Assembly (NCBI RefSeq): GCF_002797495.1
Contig: NZ_PGEZ01000001.1
Coordinates: forward strand, 620,001-684,000
Reading direction: 5' to 3'
From: Mumia flava
Lineage (GTDB): Bacteria; Actinomycetota; Actinomycetes; Propionibacteriales; Nocardioidaceae
DNA length: 64,000 nt
Both the position numbers and the translations under genes were made by a program. Shown here piece after piece: positions 47,179 to 54,937 of the stretch; position 1 is the first letter of the stretch; the number at the start of each line of letters is the position of its first letter. The notes beneath the pieces were generated by a model that saw only the letters and a list, made by a program, of their open reading frames with translations, did not search any database and had not been told where the DNA came from.

Positions 47179-47565
47179 TCAGTCGTCGACGGTGTAGCGG
47201 CTCAGCGCCCAGATCACGAGGACGTCGAAGGCGATCACGAGGAACGCCCAGAACGGGTAGTACGGAAGCCAGAGGAAGTTCGCGATCAGCGACAGCACCG
47301 CGATCCCGATGCCGACGATGCGCGCGAACGTGCTGCCGGTCACGATCATGATCGCGACGACGACGAAGATGATGCCGAGGATCAGGTGGATCCAGCCCCA
47401 GGCGGTCGTGCTCAGCGCGTAGATGTAGTCCGGCGTCGCGACGAGCAGGTCGTCCTTGGCGATGCCGGCGATCCCGGTGAAGATCTGCACGATGCCGAGC
47501 ATCAGGAGCAGCGCGGTCGCGAACAGGGTCACGCCCTGGGCCACCGGGTTGGAGCGCGTCGCCAT
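47179..47565 (-). CDS. Four-helix small membrane protein (DUF7144-like)
   Basis: 128 residues with four hydrophobic helices. The segment TTAWGWIHLILGIIFVVVA and the ending LPYYPFWAFLVIAFDVLVIWAL are typical of a widespread actinobacterial family of unknown function. ATG 47565 follows GAGGAGAGACCC. The upstream open frame to 47820 runs over the next gene's antisense and is not coding. Confidence 0.8.
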   Translation of the reverse strand: MATRSNPVAQGVTLFATALLLMLGIVQIFTGIAGIAKDDLLVATPDYIYALSTTAWGWIHLILGIIFVVVAIMIVTGSTFARIVGIGIAVLSLIANFLWLPYYPFWAFLVIAFDVLVIWALSRYTVDD

Positions 47566-47690
47566 GGGTCTCTCCTCTCGAAGGCCGGGCAGTCCGGCCG
47601 AGGCCAGGATGGCGGACACGGACCCGCGTGCGCCACTCGTGTGCACGGCGCGTCGCGGACTCGCGTATGCCGGCGGGGCGCCGTGCCGGA

Positions 47691-47969
47691 TCAGCGCCGA
47701 CGACGCCAGCAGGACGTGTGCCAGTGCCGCCGCTCGTCGAGCCCGGAGGTGCTCAGCAGCCCCGGCTCGACCGGCCACGCGACGACGTGCGGCGTCGCCG
47801 GCCGGATCGGCTGCCCGCACCCGGGACAGGTGTAGGTCTTGGTCGACGACGACCCGGTGATCGACCGGACCACCCAGGCACCGTCGGGCCGCTCCTCGAC
47901 GACCTCGTGACCCCCGCTCGGCGGGTGCGTCCCCCGGGGCGCACGTGGCGTACGGCGGCGGCGGGACAT
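47691..47969 (-). CDS. Zinc-ribbon-like small protein
   Basis: 92 residues. A basic N terminus (MSRRRRTPRAPRG), then TYTCPGCGQPIRPATPHVVAW with a CxxC knuckle and a C-terminal RRHWHTSCW that can complete a metal site (His and Cys). Often labelled ATP/GTP-binding protein in actinomycetes without evidence; function unknown. TACGCT stands six bases before the ATG and there is no ribosome site, so it is likely leaderless. Confidence 0.8.
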   Translation of the reverse strand: MSRRRRTPRAPRGTHPPSGGHEVVEERPDGAWVVRSITGSSSTKTYTCPGCGQPIRPATPHVVAWPVEPGLLSTSGLDERRHWHTSCWRRRR

Positions 47970-47988
47970 GCGGTCAGCGTACTGGGGC

Positions 47989-48029
47989 GGCGGTGGCGGG
48001 CCGCGCGTCGCGGTCGGCCCGCCACCGCC
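47989..48029 (-). terminator. Terminator of the 3-hydroxyacyl-CoA dehydrogenase gene
   Basis: GGCGGTGGCGGGCC (47989-48002) and GGCCCGCCACCGCC (48016-48029) form a 14-bp perfect stem, 13 bases beyond the stop codon of the upstream minus-strand gene. Confidence 0.8.
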
Positions 48030-48041
48030 GTCGGTCTCGGG

Positions 48042-49820
48042 TCAGCGCCGGGCGTAGTCGCGGAAGCCGCGCCCGGTCTTGCGACCCAGGTAGCCGGCCG
48101 TGACCATGTGCTCGAGGAGCGGCGCCGGCGCCCACGCAGGCTCGCGGAACTCACGGAACAGGGTCTGCTCGATCGCCAGCGACACGTCGTTGCCGACCAC
48201 GTCGAGCAGCTCGAACGGACCCATCGGGAGGCGGCAGCCCAGCTTCATCGCGAGGTCGATGTCGTCCGCGGTCGCATAGTGGGCCTCGAGCATCTTCACC
48301 GCGTCGTTGAGGTACGGGAAGAGCAGGGCGTTCACGATGAAGCCCGCGCGGTCGCCGCAGGACACGGCGTGCTTGCCCACCCCTCCGCACAGGGCCCGGA
48401 CGGTCTCCGCGACCTCGTCGTCGACCGCGACCGTGGAGACGACCTCGACGAGCTTCATCACCGGCGCCGGGTTGAAGAAGTGCATCCCGATCACGTCGCC
48501 GGGACGGCTCGTGACCGACGCGCACGCGATCACGGGCAGCGACGACGTGGTGGTGGCGAGGATCGCGCCGGGCTTGCAGATCCGGTCCAGGTCGCGGAAG
48601 AGGTCGAGCTTGATGTCGATGTCCTCCGCGATCGCCTCGACCACGATGTCGACGTCGGCCAGCGCCTCCCGCTCGGTGGCGCCGCTGAGCCGGCCGAGCA
48701 CGTCGGACTTCGCGTCCTCGGTCATCCGGCCCCGCGCGACCGCCTTGTCGAGCGACTTCGTGATCGCGGCGACGACGCCGTCGAGCTTGTCCTGCGACCG
48801 GCCGACGAACGTCACCGGGTAGCCCGCCTTGGCGAACACCTCGACGATCCCCGACGCCATCGTGCCGGTCCCGACCACGCCGACCGTCGCGATCTCGCGC
48901 CGCAGCTGCGGGGCTGCGGCCGCGCTGCCGGCGGTGTCGTCCACCACCGTCGAGGAGTACGGCTCGGCGTAGGTGTAGAAACCGCGGCCCGACTTGCGGC
49001 CCAGGAGCCCGGCCGTGACCATCTGCTTGAGGATCGGCGACGGCGCGTGGACCCGCTTGCGGTCCTGCAGGTACATCGTCTCGAGGATCTCGTACGCGGT
49101 GTCGAGGCCGATCAGGTCGAGCAGCGCGAGCGGCCCCATCGGGTAGCCGCAGCCGAGCCGCATCGCAGCGTCGATGTCCTCGCGGCTGGCGTACTGCTGC
49201 TCGAACATCGACGCGGCGTGGTTCAGGTAGGCGAACAGCAGCGCGTTGGCGATGAAGCCGGCCTTGTCGCCCACCACCACGGGGCTCTTGCCGAGACGGG
49301 TCGACAGTGCGCTCGCAGACTCGACGACCTCGGGCGCGGAGACGACCGTACGGACGATCTCGACGAACTGCTGGACCGGCGCCGGGTTGAAGAAGTGCAT
49401 CCCGACCACGCGGCTCGGGAGACGGGTCGCGGACGCGATCTGGGTCACGGCCAGCGCCGAGGTGTTGGTCGCGAGGACGACGTCGTCGGCGACGATGCCA
49501 TCGAGCGCCGTGAACACCGCGATCTTCACGTCGATCTGCTCGACGACGGCCTCGATCACGAAGTCGACCTCCGCCAGGGCTCCGAGATCGGTGGCGTAGC
49601 CGATCCGGTCCAGGAGCATCTTGCGGTCGCCCTCCTCCAGCTTCCCGCCGTCGACGGCGCGCTGGGTCGAGTGCTCGATCGTCGCACGCCCGTGGTCCAG
49701 GGACGACTGGTCGACGTCGACGCCGACGACGCCGAGGCCGTGACGCGCCAGGACCTCCGCGATCCCGGCGCCCATGGTGCCCAGTCCGACAACTCCGACA
49801 GTGGTGATCTCGCGCGCCAC
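48042..49820 (-). CDS. Tandem-fused 3-hydroxyacyl-CoA dehydrogenase
   Basis: Two complete 3-hydroxybutyryl-CoA dehydrogenase modules in one 592-residue chain. The first has VGLGTMGAGIAE, NTSALAV, MHFFNPAPVQQFVEIV and AGFIANALL. The second, after a linker near residue 290, has VGTGTMASGIVE, TTSSLPV, MHFFNPAPVMKLVEVV and AGFIVNALL. Both keep the catalytic Ser, His, Glu and Asn; the second has GxGxxA in the NAD loop. GTG 49820 with GAGGAG six bases before is preferred over ATG 49865, which would add MSDTHRPHHHHEETS and has no ribosome site. It may reduce acetoacetyl-CoA ahead of Ccr. Confidence 0.9.
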   Translation of the reverse strand: MAREITTVGVVGLGTMGAGIAEVLARHGLGVVGVDVDQSSLDHGRATIEHSTQRAVDGGKLEEGDRKMLLDRIGYATDLGALAEVDFVIEAVVEQIDVKIAVFTALDGIVADDVVLATNTSALAVTQIASATRLPSRVVGMHFFNPAPVQQFVEIVRTVVSAPEVVESASALSTRLGKSPVVVGDKAGFIANALLFAYLNHAASMFEQQYASREDIDAAMRLGCGYPMGPLALLDLIGLDTAYEILETMYLQDRKRVHAPSPILKQMVTAGLLGRKSGRGFYTYAEPYSSTVVDDTAGSAAAAPQLRREIATVGVVGTGTMASGIVEVFAKAGYPVTFVGRSQDKLDGVVAAITKSLDKAVARGRMTEDAKSDVLGRLSGATEREALADVDIVVEAIAEDIDIKLDLFRDLDRICKPGAILATTTSSLPVIACASVTSRPGDVIGMHFFNPAPVMKLVEVVSTVAVDDEVAETVRALCGGVGKHAVSCGDRAGFIVNALLFPYLNDAVKMLEAHYATADDIDLAMKLGCRLPMGPFELLDVVGNDVSLAIEQTLFREFREPAWAPAPLLEHMVTAGYLGRKTGRGFRDYARR

Positions 49821-49932
49821 GGACGTCTCCTCGTGGTGGTGATGCGGCCGATGTGTGTCCGACATGTTACTGCCGGGTAGTGGGAGTGTTCCAGAGGTTC
49901 ACCATCCGCGCCGTGAGCCAGGTCACTCCCCC

Positions 49933-50075
49933 GCCCCCATCCGCTCGTCGAGGCACGAGCGCACCCCACCCGCTCGTCGAGGCACGAGCGCGCCCCCATC
50001 CGCTCGTCGAGGCACGAGCGCGCCCCCATCCGCTCGTCGAGGCACGAGCGCAGCGAGTGATCGAGACGCGGTCTC
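49933..50075. repeat. Tandem repeat of the CGTCGAGGC element (four units)
   Basis: CCGCTCGTCGAGGCACGAGC starts at 49941, 49970, 50000 and 50030, so the period is 29-30 bases; the last copy runs on into GCAGCGAGTGATCGAGACG. Together with unremarkable flanks this fills the 408 bases between the dehydrogenase start and the lipoprotein gene. No gene is seen in it. Confidence 0.85.
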
Positions 50076-50228
50076 ACCTCGCTACGCAGACCGTCACCGG
50101 GCTGGGGAAACCGTCAGGGCCAGGTGAGGGTCTCCGTGGCCGGCTACGGAGACTGCCAGCGGGAGGCCTCCCGAGACTGTCGGCCGCGCCTCGGACGGCG
50201 GCGCCACCGGGCTGCCTAGCATGGCGCC

Positions 50229-50726
50229 ATGCGTGTCCTCGCGGCCGTCGTGACGGTCCTCTGCCTGACGGTTGCCGGCTGCAGCGGCACCGAACCCGCA
50301 GCCGTTTCGAGCGAACCGACCTCGAGCGCGTCCTCGGCGAGCCCGTCGGCGACCGACGCCCCGTCGACCGCCACGACACCGACACCCGAACCCACCCGTA
50401 CGACGCTCACGCCCCCGCCGACCACGCCGACCGCCGAGCCGACGGCGAGCGAGGCGGCGACGGAGCCGCCGGCCGGGGCGTACGCCGACGATCCCGTCGG
50501 CTCCTACCGCAACAAGCAGATGCGGTGGAAGATCCACCTCGAGGCCGACGGCACGTTCCGCGAGGACTTCGAGGGGTTCAAGAACTTCCGCAACGGGACC
50601 TGGAAGCAGCCTCGCAAGACCCGGATCCGGCTCAAGGGCCGTGACGGCGTCACGACGCGGGCTCGCTACGACGGCGCGACGCTCACGATCCGGGGACGCG
50701 TGCTGACCCGGACCGGCGGTCGCTAG
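50229..50726 (+). CDS. Putative lipoprotein, unknown
   Basis: 165 residues. Signal peptide ends LTVAGC with Cys18 in a good lipobox. A 65-residue Ser/Thr/Pro linker follows, then a small C-terminal domain (DPVGSYRNKQMRWKIHLEAD, then GTFREDFEGF and RNGTWKQ) with the strand pattern of a lipocalin-like or similar beta module. TAGCAT lies six bases before the ATG, a leaderless arrangement. Nine bases upstream of nucS, but nucS has its own hexamer. Confidence 0.75.
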   Translation: MRVLAAVVTVLCLTVAGCSGTEPAAVSSEPTSSASSASPSATDAPSTATTPTPEPTRTTLTPPPTTPTAEPTASEAATEPPAGAYADDPVGSYRNKQMRWKIHLEADGTFREDFEGFKNFRNGTWKQPRKTRIRLKGRDGVTTRARYDGATLTIRGRVLTRTGGR

Positions 50727-50735
50727 CCTGTCGGG

Positions 50736-51413
50736 GTGCGTCTCGTCATCGCCCGGTGCCAGGTCGACTACGCGGGCCGGCTCACCGCCCACCTGCCCCT
50801 GGCCACCCGCCTGATCCTGGTCAAGTCCGACGGGTCGGTCTCGATCCACTCCGACGACCGTGCCTACAAGCCGCTGAACTGGATGAGCCCTCCCTGCACG
50901 CTGAAGGAGTCCTCCGCAGACGACGGCCGCCTCGAGTGGACGGTCGCAGCCGGCAAGACCGACGACACGCTCCGGATCCTGATCGACGAGGTCCTGCACG
51001 ACTCCGACCACGACCTCGGCGTCGACCCGGGGCTGCAGAAGGACGGCGTCGAGAAGCACCTCCAGGAGCTGCTCGCCGACCATCCCGGCACGCTCGGGGA
51101 CGGCCTGGCGCTGGTGCGCCGCGAGTTCATGACGGCGATCGGTCCGGTCGACCTGCTCTGCAAGGACCCCGGGGGCGGCTCGGTCGCCGTCGAGATCAAG
51201 CGCCGTGGCGAGATCGACGGGGTCGAGCAGCTCACCCGCTACCTCGAGCTGATGAACCGCGACCCGCTGCTCGCCCCCGTCCGCGGCATCTTCGCCGCGC
51301 AGGAGATCAAGCCGCAGGCGCGCACGCTCGCCACCGACCGTGGCATCGAGTGCCGGATCGTCGACTACGACGCGCTGCGCGGGATCGAGGACCCCAGCCT
51401 GCGGCTCTTCTGA
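50736..51413 (+). CDS. nucS: Mismatch-specific endonuclease NucS/EndoMS
   Basis: Cuts both strands at mismatches; the mismatch-repair system of actinomycetes lacking MutS/MutL. 225 residues. The C-terminal nuclease domain has Asp139 in GPVDLLC and Glu153-x-Lys155 in [23 protein letters not shown]. The chain ends DPSLRLF, the beta-clamp-binding tail of bacterial NucS. GTG start with TAGCCT six bases upstream, leaderless pattern. Confidence 0.95.
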   Translation: MRLVIARCQVDYAGRLTAHLPLATRLILVKSDGSVSIHSDDRAYKPLNWMSPPCTLKESSADDGRLEWTVAAGKTDDTLRILIDEVLHDSDHDLGVDPGLQKDGVEKHLQELLADHPGTLGDGLALVRREFMTAIGPVDLLCKDPGGGSVAVEIKRRGEIDGVEQLTRYLELMNRDPLLAPVRGIFAAQEIKPQARTLATDRGIECRIVDYDALRGIEDPSLRLF

Positions 51414-51443
51414 GCCCGAGGTCGGCTCCCGCCGGAGGCCGGC

Positions 51444-52325
51444 TCATGCGAGGGCGGCCCGGCCGTGCCGGACGACCGAGGCGGTGACCCGGTCGAGCGC
51501 CTCCGACGGCAGCCTCCACCGCTGCCACACCAGCTCGACGTCGTCCGAGGCGCCCGGCTCGAGGACGACCACGTCCCCGGCGGCACGCAGCGCCTCGGTC
51601 TGCAGGTCCGGCAGCATCCCCCAGCCGAGTCCGAGCCGGACGGCCGCCAGGAACTCGTCCGAGCCGGGGACGTGGTGGCGCGGCGGGTCGCCCGGTCGTA
51701 CGGCGTGCCGCGTGAGGTAGTCGTCCTGGAGCCGGTCCGTCCGGTCGAACACGACCACGGGCGCACTCCGCAGCGCCCGCCCGAACGGCCGCCCGTCCAG
51801 ATGGCGCGCCACGAACCCGGGCGCGGCGCACGGCCGGTACCGCATCGTGCCGAGCCGGGTCACCGAGCAGCCCTGCACCGGGGCGCGGTCACTGGTCACC
51901 GCGGCCATCACCACACCGTCGCGCAGCAGCCCGGCCGTCCGGTCCTGGTCCGCGCGGTGGAGGTCCACGACGACGCCGTCGGCCGCCTCCGCCAGGGCCG
52001 GGAGCACCCACGTGGCCAGGGAGTCCGCGTTGACCGCGATCGGGACGCGCACCGGGCCGGCGTCGGGGTCGGTGCTCAGCGACGCCTGGGCCTCGCTGAC
52101 GAGCAGGTCGACGTCGCGTGCGAGCCGAAGCATCCGGGTGCCGGCCTCGGTCGCCGCCACAGGGCGGGTGCGGCGGACGAGCGTACGCCCGGCCGCGCTC
52201 TCCAACGCCTTGATCCGCTGGCTCACCGCGGACGGCGTGACGTGCAGCGAACGAGCCGCGGCATCGAAGCTGCCCTCGGTCACCACCGCGGCCAGCGCCC
52301 GTAGCTGCGCAAGATCGAGACTCAC
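51444..52325 (-). CDS. lysG: LysR-family regulator, LysG/ArgP type
   Basis: 293 residues. N-terminal helix-turn-helix SFDAAARSLHVTPSAVSQRIKALE, then the effector domain starting VRVPIAVNADSLATWVLPAL, which is characteristic of LysG/ArgP/IciA. It should activate the divergent exporter in response to basic amino acids. GTG start with TAAGAT six bases upstream (leaderless). Confidence 0.92.
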   Translation of the reverse strand: MSLDLAQLRALAAVVTEGSFDAAARSLHVTPSAVSQRIKALESAAGRTLVRRTRPVAATEAGTRMLRLARDVDLLVSEAQASLSTDPDAGPVRVPIAVNADSLATWVLPALAEAADGVVVDLHRADQDRTAGLLRDGVVMAAVTSDRAPVQGCSVTRLGTMRYRPCAAPGFVARHLDGRPFGRALRSAPVVVFDRTDRLQDDYLTRHAVRPGDPPRHHVPGSDEFLAAVRLGLGWGMLPDLQTEALRAAGDVVVLEPGASDDVELVWQRWRLPSEALDRVTASVVRHGRAALA

Positions 52326-52347
52326 CTCGCTATCTTAAGCGTTCGTG

Positions 52348-52365
52348 ATGTTCCTGCAGAAACAT
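52348..52365. promoter_or_regulatory. LysG-type dyad in the lysG-lysE gap
   Basis: ATGTTCCTGCAGAAACAT is an 18-base dyad with one mismatched pair, centred in the 80-base gap between the lysG -10 (52337-52332) and the lysE -10 (TAGCGT, 52393-52398), where a LysR-type regulator would bind. Confidence 0.6.
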
Positions 52366-52405
52366 TCGCTGATCTACATCGATGCGGCGCTCTAGCGTCG
52401 GCGTC

Positions 52406-53017
52406 ATGGAGCTGTCGCTGCCGGCCGCGCTCGCCGGCCTCGGGTTCGGGTTGTCGCTGATCGTGGCGATCGGGGCCCAGAACGCGTTCGTGCTGCGCCA
52501 GGGCATCGCGCGGGAGCACGTCGGGGTCGTGGTCGCGATCTGCGCGGCCTCGGACGCGGTGCTGGTGGCGGCCGGGGTCGCCGGTCTCGGCACCCTGCTC
52601 GCCGACCTCGACGGGGTGATGGTCGCGATCCGCGTCGCGGGCGCCGCCGTCCTGCTCACGTACGCGGTGCTGGCGGCCCGCCGCGCGTGGAACCCGGGGT
52701 CGCTCACGGCACGCGGCACCACCGCGACGTCGCTGCGTACGACCGTCGTCGTCTGCATCTCGCTCACGTGGCTCAACCCGCACGTGTACCTCGACACCGT
52801 CGTGCTGCTCGGGTCGCTCTCCTCGACGTACGGAGACGCACGCGTCTCGTTCGGCATCGGCGCCGTGCTCGGCAGCCTGGTGTGGTTCACCGGCCTCGGG
52901 TACGGCGCGCGCCTGCTCGCGCCGCTGTTCGCTCGGCCCGCCGCGTGGCGCGTCCTGGACGCGTTCGTCGCCGCGACGATGATCGTGCTCGCGACCTCGC
53001 TGCTGCTCGGCGCCTGA
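52406..53017 (+). CDS. lysE: LysE/ArgO-family amino acid exporter
   Basis: 203 residues, five to six helices. N-terminal GLSLIVAIGAQNAFVLRQGI and SLTWLNPHVYLDTVVLLGSL are the LysE/ArgO signatures. Exports lysine or arginine when they accumulate. ATG 52406 has TAGCGT seven bases upstream. Regulated by the divergent LysG-type gene. Confidence 0.93.
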   Translation: MELSLPAALAGLGFGLSLIVAIGAQNAFVLRQGIAREHVGVVVAICAASDAVLVAAGVAGLGTLLADLDGVMVAIRVAGAAVLLTYAVLAARRAWNPGSLTARGTTATSLRTTVVVCISLTWLNPHVYLDTVVLLGSLSSTYGDARVSFGIGAVLGSLVWFTGLGYGARLLAPLFARPAAWRVLDAFVAATMIVLATSLLLGA

Positions 53018-53092
53018 GCGCCGGCGGGCGACGGGCAGGCACAGAGAGGCCGGCGGCTGGTCGACACCCGGCGGTTCGGGTATGCAGGAAGC

Positions 53093-53617
53093 ATGCTGCG
53101 CATCGAGGTCGTCCAGGGCGACATCACCGGCGTCCACGCGGACGCGATCGTGAACGCCGCCAACTCGACGCTGCTCGGGGGCGGTGGCGTGGACGGCGCG
53201 ATCCACCGGGTCGGGGGGCCGGAGATCCTCACCGCCTGCCGGGAGATCCGCGCCACGACCCATCCCGCGGGTCTCCCGGCCGGTGACGCCGTGGCGACGA
53301 CCGCGGGCCTGCTGCCGGCACGCTGGGTGATCCACACGGTCGGGCCGGTCTGGTCGGAGTCCGAGGACAGGACGCCGGTGCTGCGCTCCTGCTACGCCCG
53401 GACCCTGGCGGTCGCCGACGAGGTCGGGGCTCGCGTGGTCGCGTTCCCGCTGATCTCGGCCGGCGCGTACGGCTGGCCGCTCGACGACGCCGTCGCCCAG
53501 GCCGTGGCGTCGATCCGGGACGCGTCGACGACCGTGGAGACCGTGCGGATGGTGGCGTACGGCGAGGCCGCCGATCGGATGCTGCGGCAGGTCGTCGGGG
53601 AGACCGAGCCGACGTAG
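53093..53617 (+). CDS. Macro domain O-acetyl-ADP-ribose deacetylase
   Basis: 174 residues, a single MacroD/YmdB-type domain. VQGDITGVHADAIVNAANS with Asn24, then GGGGVDGAIH with Asp34, and VIHTVGP and SAGAYGWP are the substrate loops. Removes ADP-ribose or O-acetyl-ADP-ribose esters. No ADP-ribosyltransferase is adjacent. Confidence 0.92.
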   Translation: MLRIEVVQGDITGVHADAIVNAANSTLLGGGGVDGAIHRVGGPEILTACREIRATTHPAGLPAGDAVATTAGLLPARWVIHTVGPVWSESEDRTPVLRSCYARTLAVADEVGARVVAFPLISAGAYGWPLDDAVAQAVASIRDASTTVETVRMVAYGEAADRMLRQVVGETEPT

Positions 53618-53644
53618 TGCTCGGGCCCGCTGTCCGGGCAGCCG

Positions 53645-54178
53645 TCAGCCGTCGGTGTCGCCGTCAGGTCCTCGCTCCCGGACCCTGCGCACCTCGTCGA
53701 GCGAGTCACGCAGCTCGTCGAGCCACCCGTCGGCGTGCCGCTGGACCAGGCGGACGCACCACGCGAGGGCCTCGCTGCGACTGCGCGCGACACCGGACTC
53801 GATCAACGTGTCCAGCACCTGGCGTTCCGGCTGGCGCAGCCGGGTCATCACCGGTGCGGCGACGTGGGTGAACAGCACCCTGCGGCCGTCGCACTCCACG
53901 GCCCACGAGACCTTGCGGTCGAAGCGGTGCTCGGCCTCCCGCGCGATCCCGATCCGCTCGTCGCGGGTGCGCTCGCGGAACTCGCGGACCCGACCCTCGA
54001 CGGCGCCGCGACGCTCCGCGTCCGACGCGCCCTCCGATGTCGTCGGCGCGGGAACACGCCCGGTCACGACGATCTCCTCGCGGTCGACCGCGACCTCCAC
54101 GAGGGCCTCGAACAACCCCTCCGGGAGGCGGCCCGCGAACCAGCCCCTGATCTCATCCTGCTGCTCGTTCGTAATCAT
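53645..54178 (-). CDS. Hypothetical protein with ribbon-helix-helix-like C terminus
   Basis: 177 residues from ATG 54178. The N terminus (MITNEQQDEIRGWFAGRLPE) leads to a predicted alpha/beta module with VECDGRRVLFTHVAAPVM. The C-terminal region ERQVLDTLIESGVARSRSEA then LAWCVRLVQ has the strand-free helix/turn pattern of CopG/RHH regulators. TAATCT lies seven bases before the ATG (leaderless) inside a perfect dyad that may be its own operator. Divergent from the SLATT gene. No established family known to me. Confidence 0.7.
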   Translation of the reverse strand: MITNEQQDEIRGWFAGRLPEGLFEALVEVAVDREEIVVTGRVPAPTTSEGASDAERRGAVEGRVREFRERTRDERIGIAREAEHRFDRKVSWAVECDGRRVLFTHVAAPVMTRLRQPERQVLDTLIESGVARSRSEALAWCVRLVQRHADGWLDELRDSLDEVRRVRERGPDGDTDG

Positions 54179-54192
54179 GTAATCCAGATTAC
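54171..54192. promoter_or_regulatory. GTAATC dyad overlapping the start and -10
   Basis: GTAATC-CA-GATTAC (54179-54192) is a perfect dyad, with an extra direct GTAATC copy at 54171-54176. It covers both the minus-strand start codon and its TAATCT -10. A bound protein would block transcription of the RHH-like gene completely. Confidence 0.65.
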
Positions 54193-54324
54193 GCTTCTCG
54201 ATGTCCAGTTCCACCCGGTTCTGCCGACAGCGGAAGCGCGGTGGCGACGCGCACGGATCCATCCCGTGGGATGTTGTGGCAATCGGCCCCCGCCGAGGGG
54301 CCCGACCTCGCTAGCATCCGGTCG

Positions 54325-54930
54325 GTGTGGACCTACCGAGGTGACGAACCGACCGTGGTGTCGTGGCTCGACGACATCGCGACCGCCCACGAAGCCCATC
54401 GCCGCGCGGCGCGCCTGACCCGCCGTAGGCACCGGCTCGTCGGAGCGGTCACGGCCGTGTTCGCGGTCGCGACCGCCGTGGTCGTGATCGTGGACCTGCT
54501 GGCCGACCTCGACCCGTGGGTCTCGGTGGTGGCGGGCTCTCTCGCCGTGGCGACGGCGCTGCTCTCGCTGCTGCACGCGTTCGCCGACGACGCCGGCCAG
54601 ACCATCGCGCACCAGCACGCCGCGACCGAGTACGCGGGGCTGCGCCGACAGCTCGAGCAGGCGATCCTGTCCGAGCGGATCACCGACGACCGCCTCGCCG
54701 AGATCCGTGCGAGCTGGACCCGCCTCGAGCGTTCGTCCCCGACGCTGACCCCGCGGACCGTCCGCGCGGTCGCGGCCCGTCGGTCGGGGGCCACCGACGA
54801 GCCCGCGATCGCCGAGCCGGAGCCCGAGCCGGCGCCGGCCGACATGACGCCCACGGACACGTCCCCCGCCGACGACCAGGCGGCCGACGCGAGCGAGGAC
54901 CGCGACGAGCAGGAGCTCGCCGCGCGCTGA
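54325..54930 (+). CDS. SLATT-domain membrane protein
   Basis: 201 residues from GTG 54325. A short soluble N terminus is followed by a basic helix (HEAHRRAARLTRRRHR), two adjacent membrane helices (about 40-85) and a helical tail with HQHAATEYAGLRRQLEQAIL. This is the SLATT layout: a two-helix predicted pore domain found with SMODS/SLOG nucleotide-signalling and other conflict systems. An acidic Pro/Ala tail ends it. Start choice: TAGCAT lies exactly seven bases before GTG 54325; GTG 54241 and ATG 54271 are in-frame alternatives. Function here unknown. Confidence 0.78.
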   Translation: MWTYRGDEPTVVSWLDDIATAHEAHRRAARLTRRRHRLVGAVTAVFAVATAVVVIVDLLADLDPWVSVVAGSLAVATALLSLLHAFADDAGQTIAHQHAATEYAGLRRQLEQAILSERITDDRLAEIRASWTRLERSSPTLTPRTVRAVAARRSGATDEPAIAEPEPEPAPADMTPTDTSPADDQAADASEDRDEQELAAR

Positions 54931-54937
54931 CGGGTGC

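Noticed and set aside
49820-49865. N-terminal extension MSDTHRPHHHHEETS on the tandem dehydrogenase
   Set aside because: No ribosome site precedes the ATG at 49865, while GTG 49820 has GAGGAG six bases upstream; the His run is probably untranslated. Not fully excluded.
49933-50075. Regular spaced repeats considered as a CRISPR array
   Set aside because: Units are contiguous with near-identical spacers, and the same core occurs in other intergenic regions as a palindrome; no cas genes.
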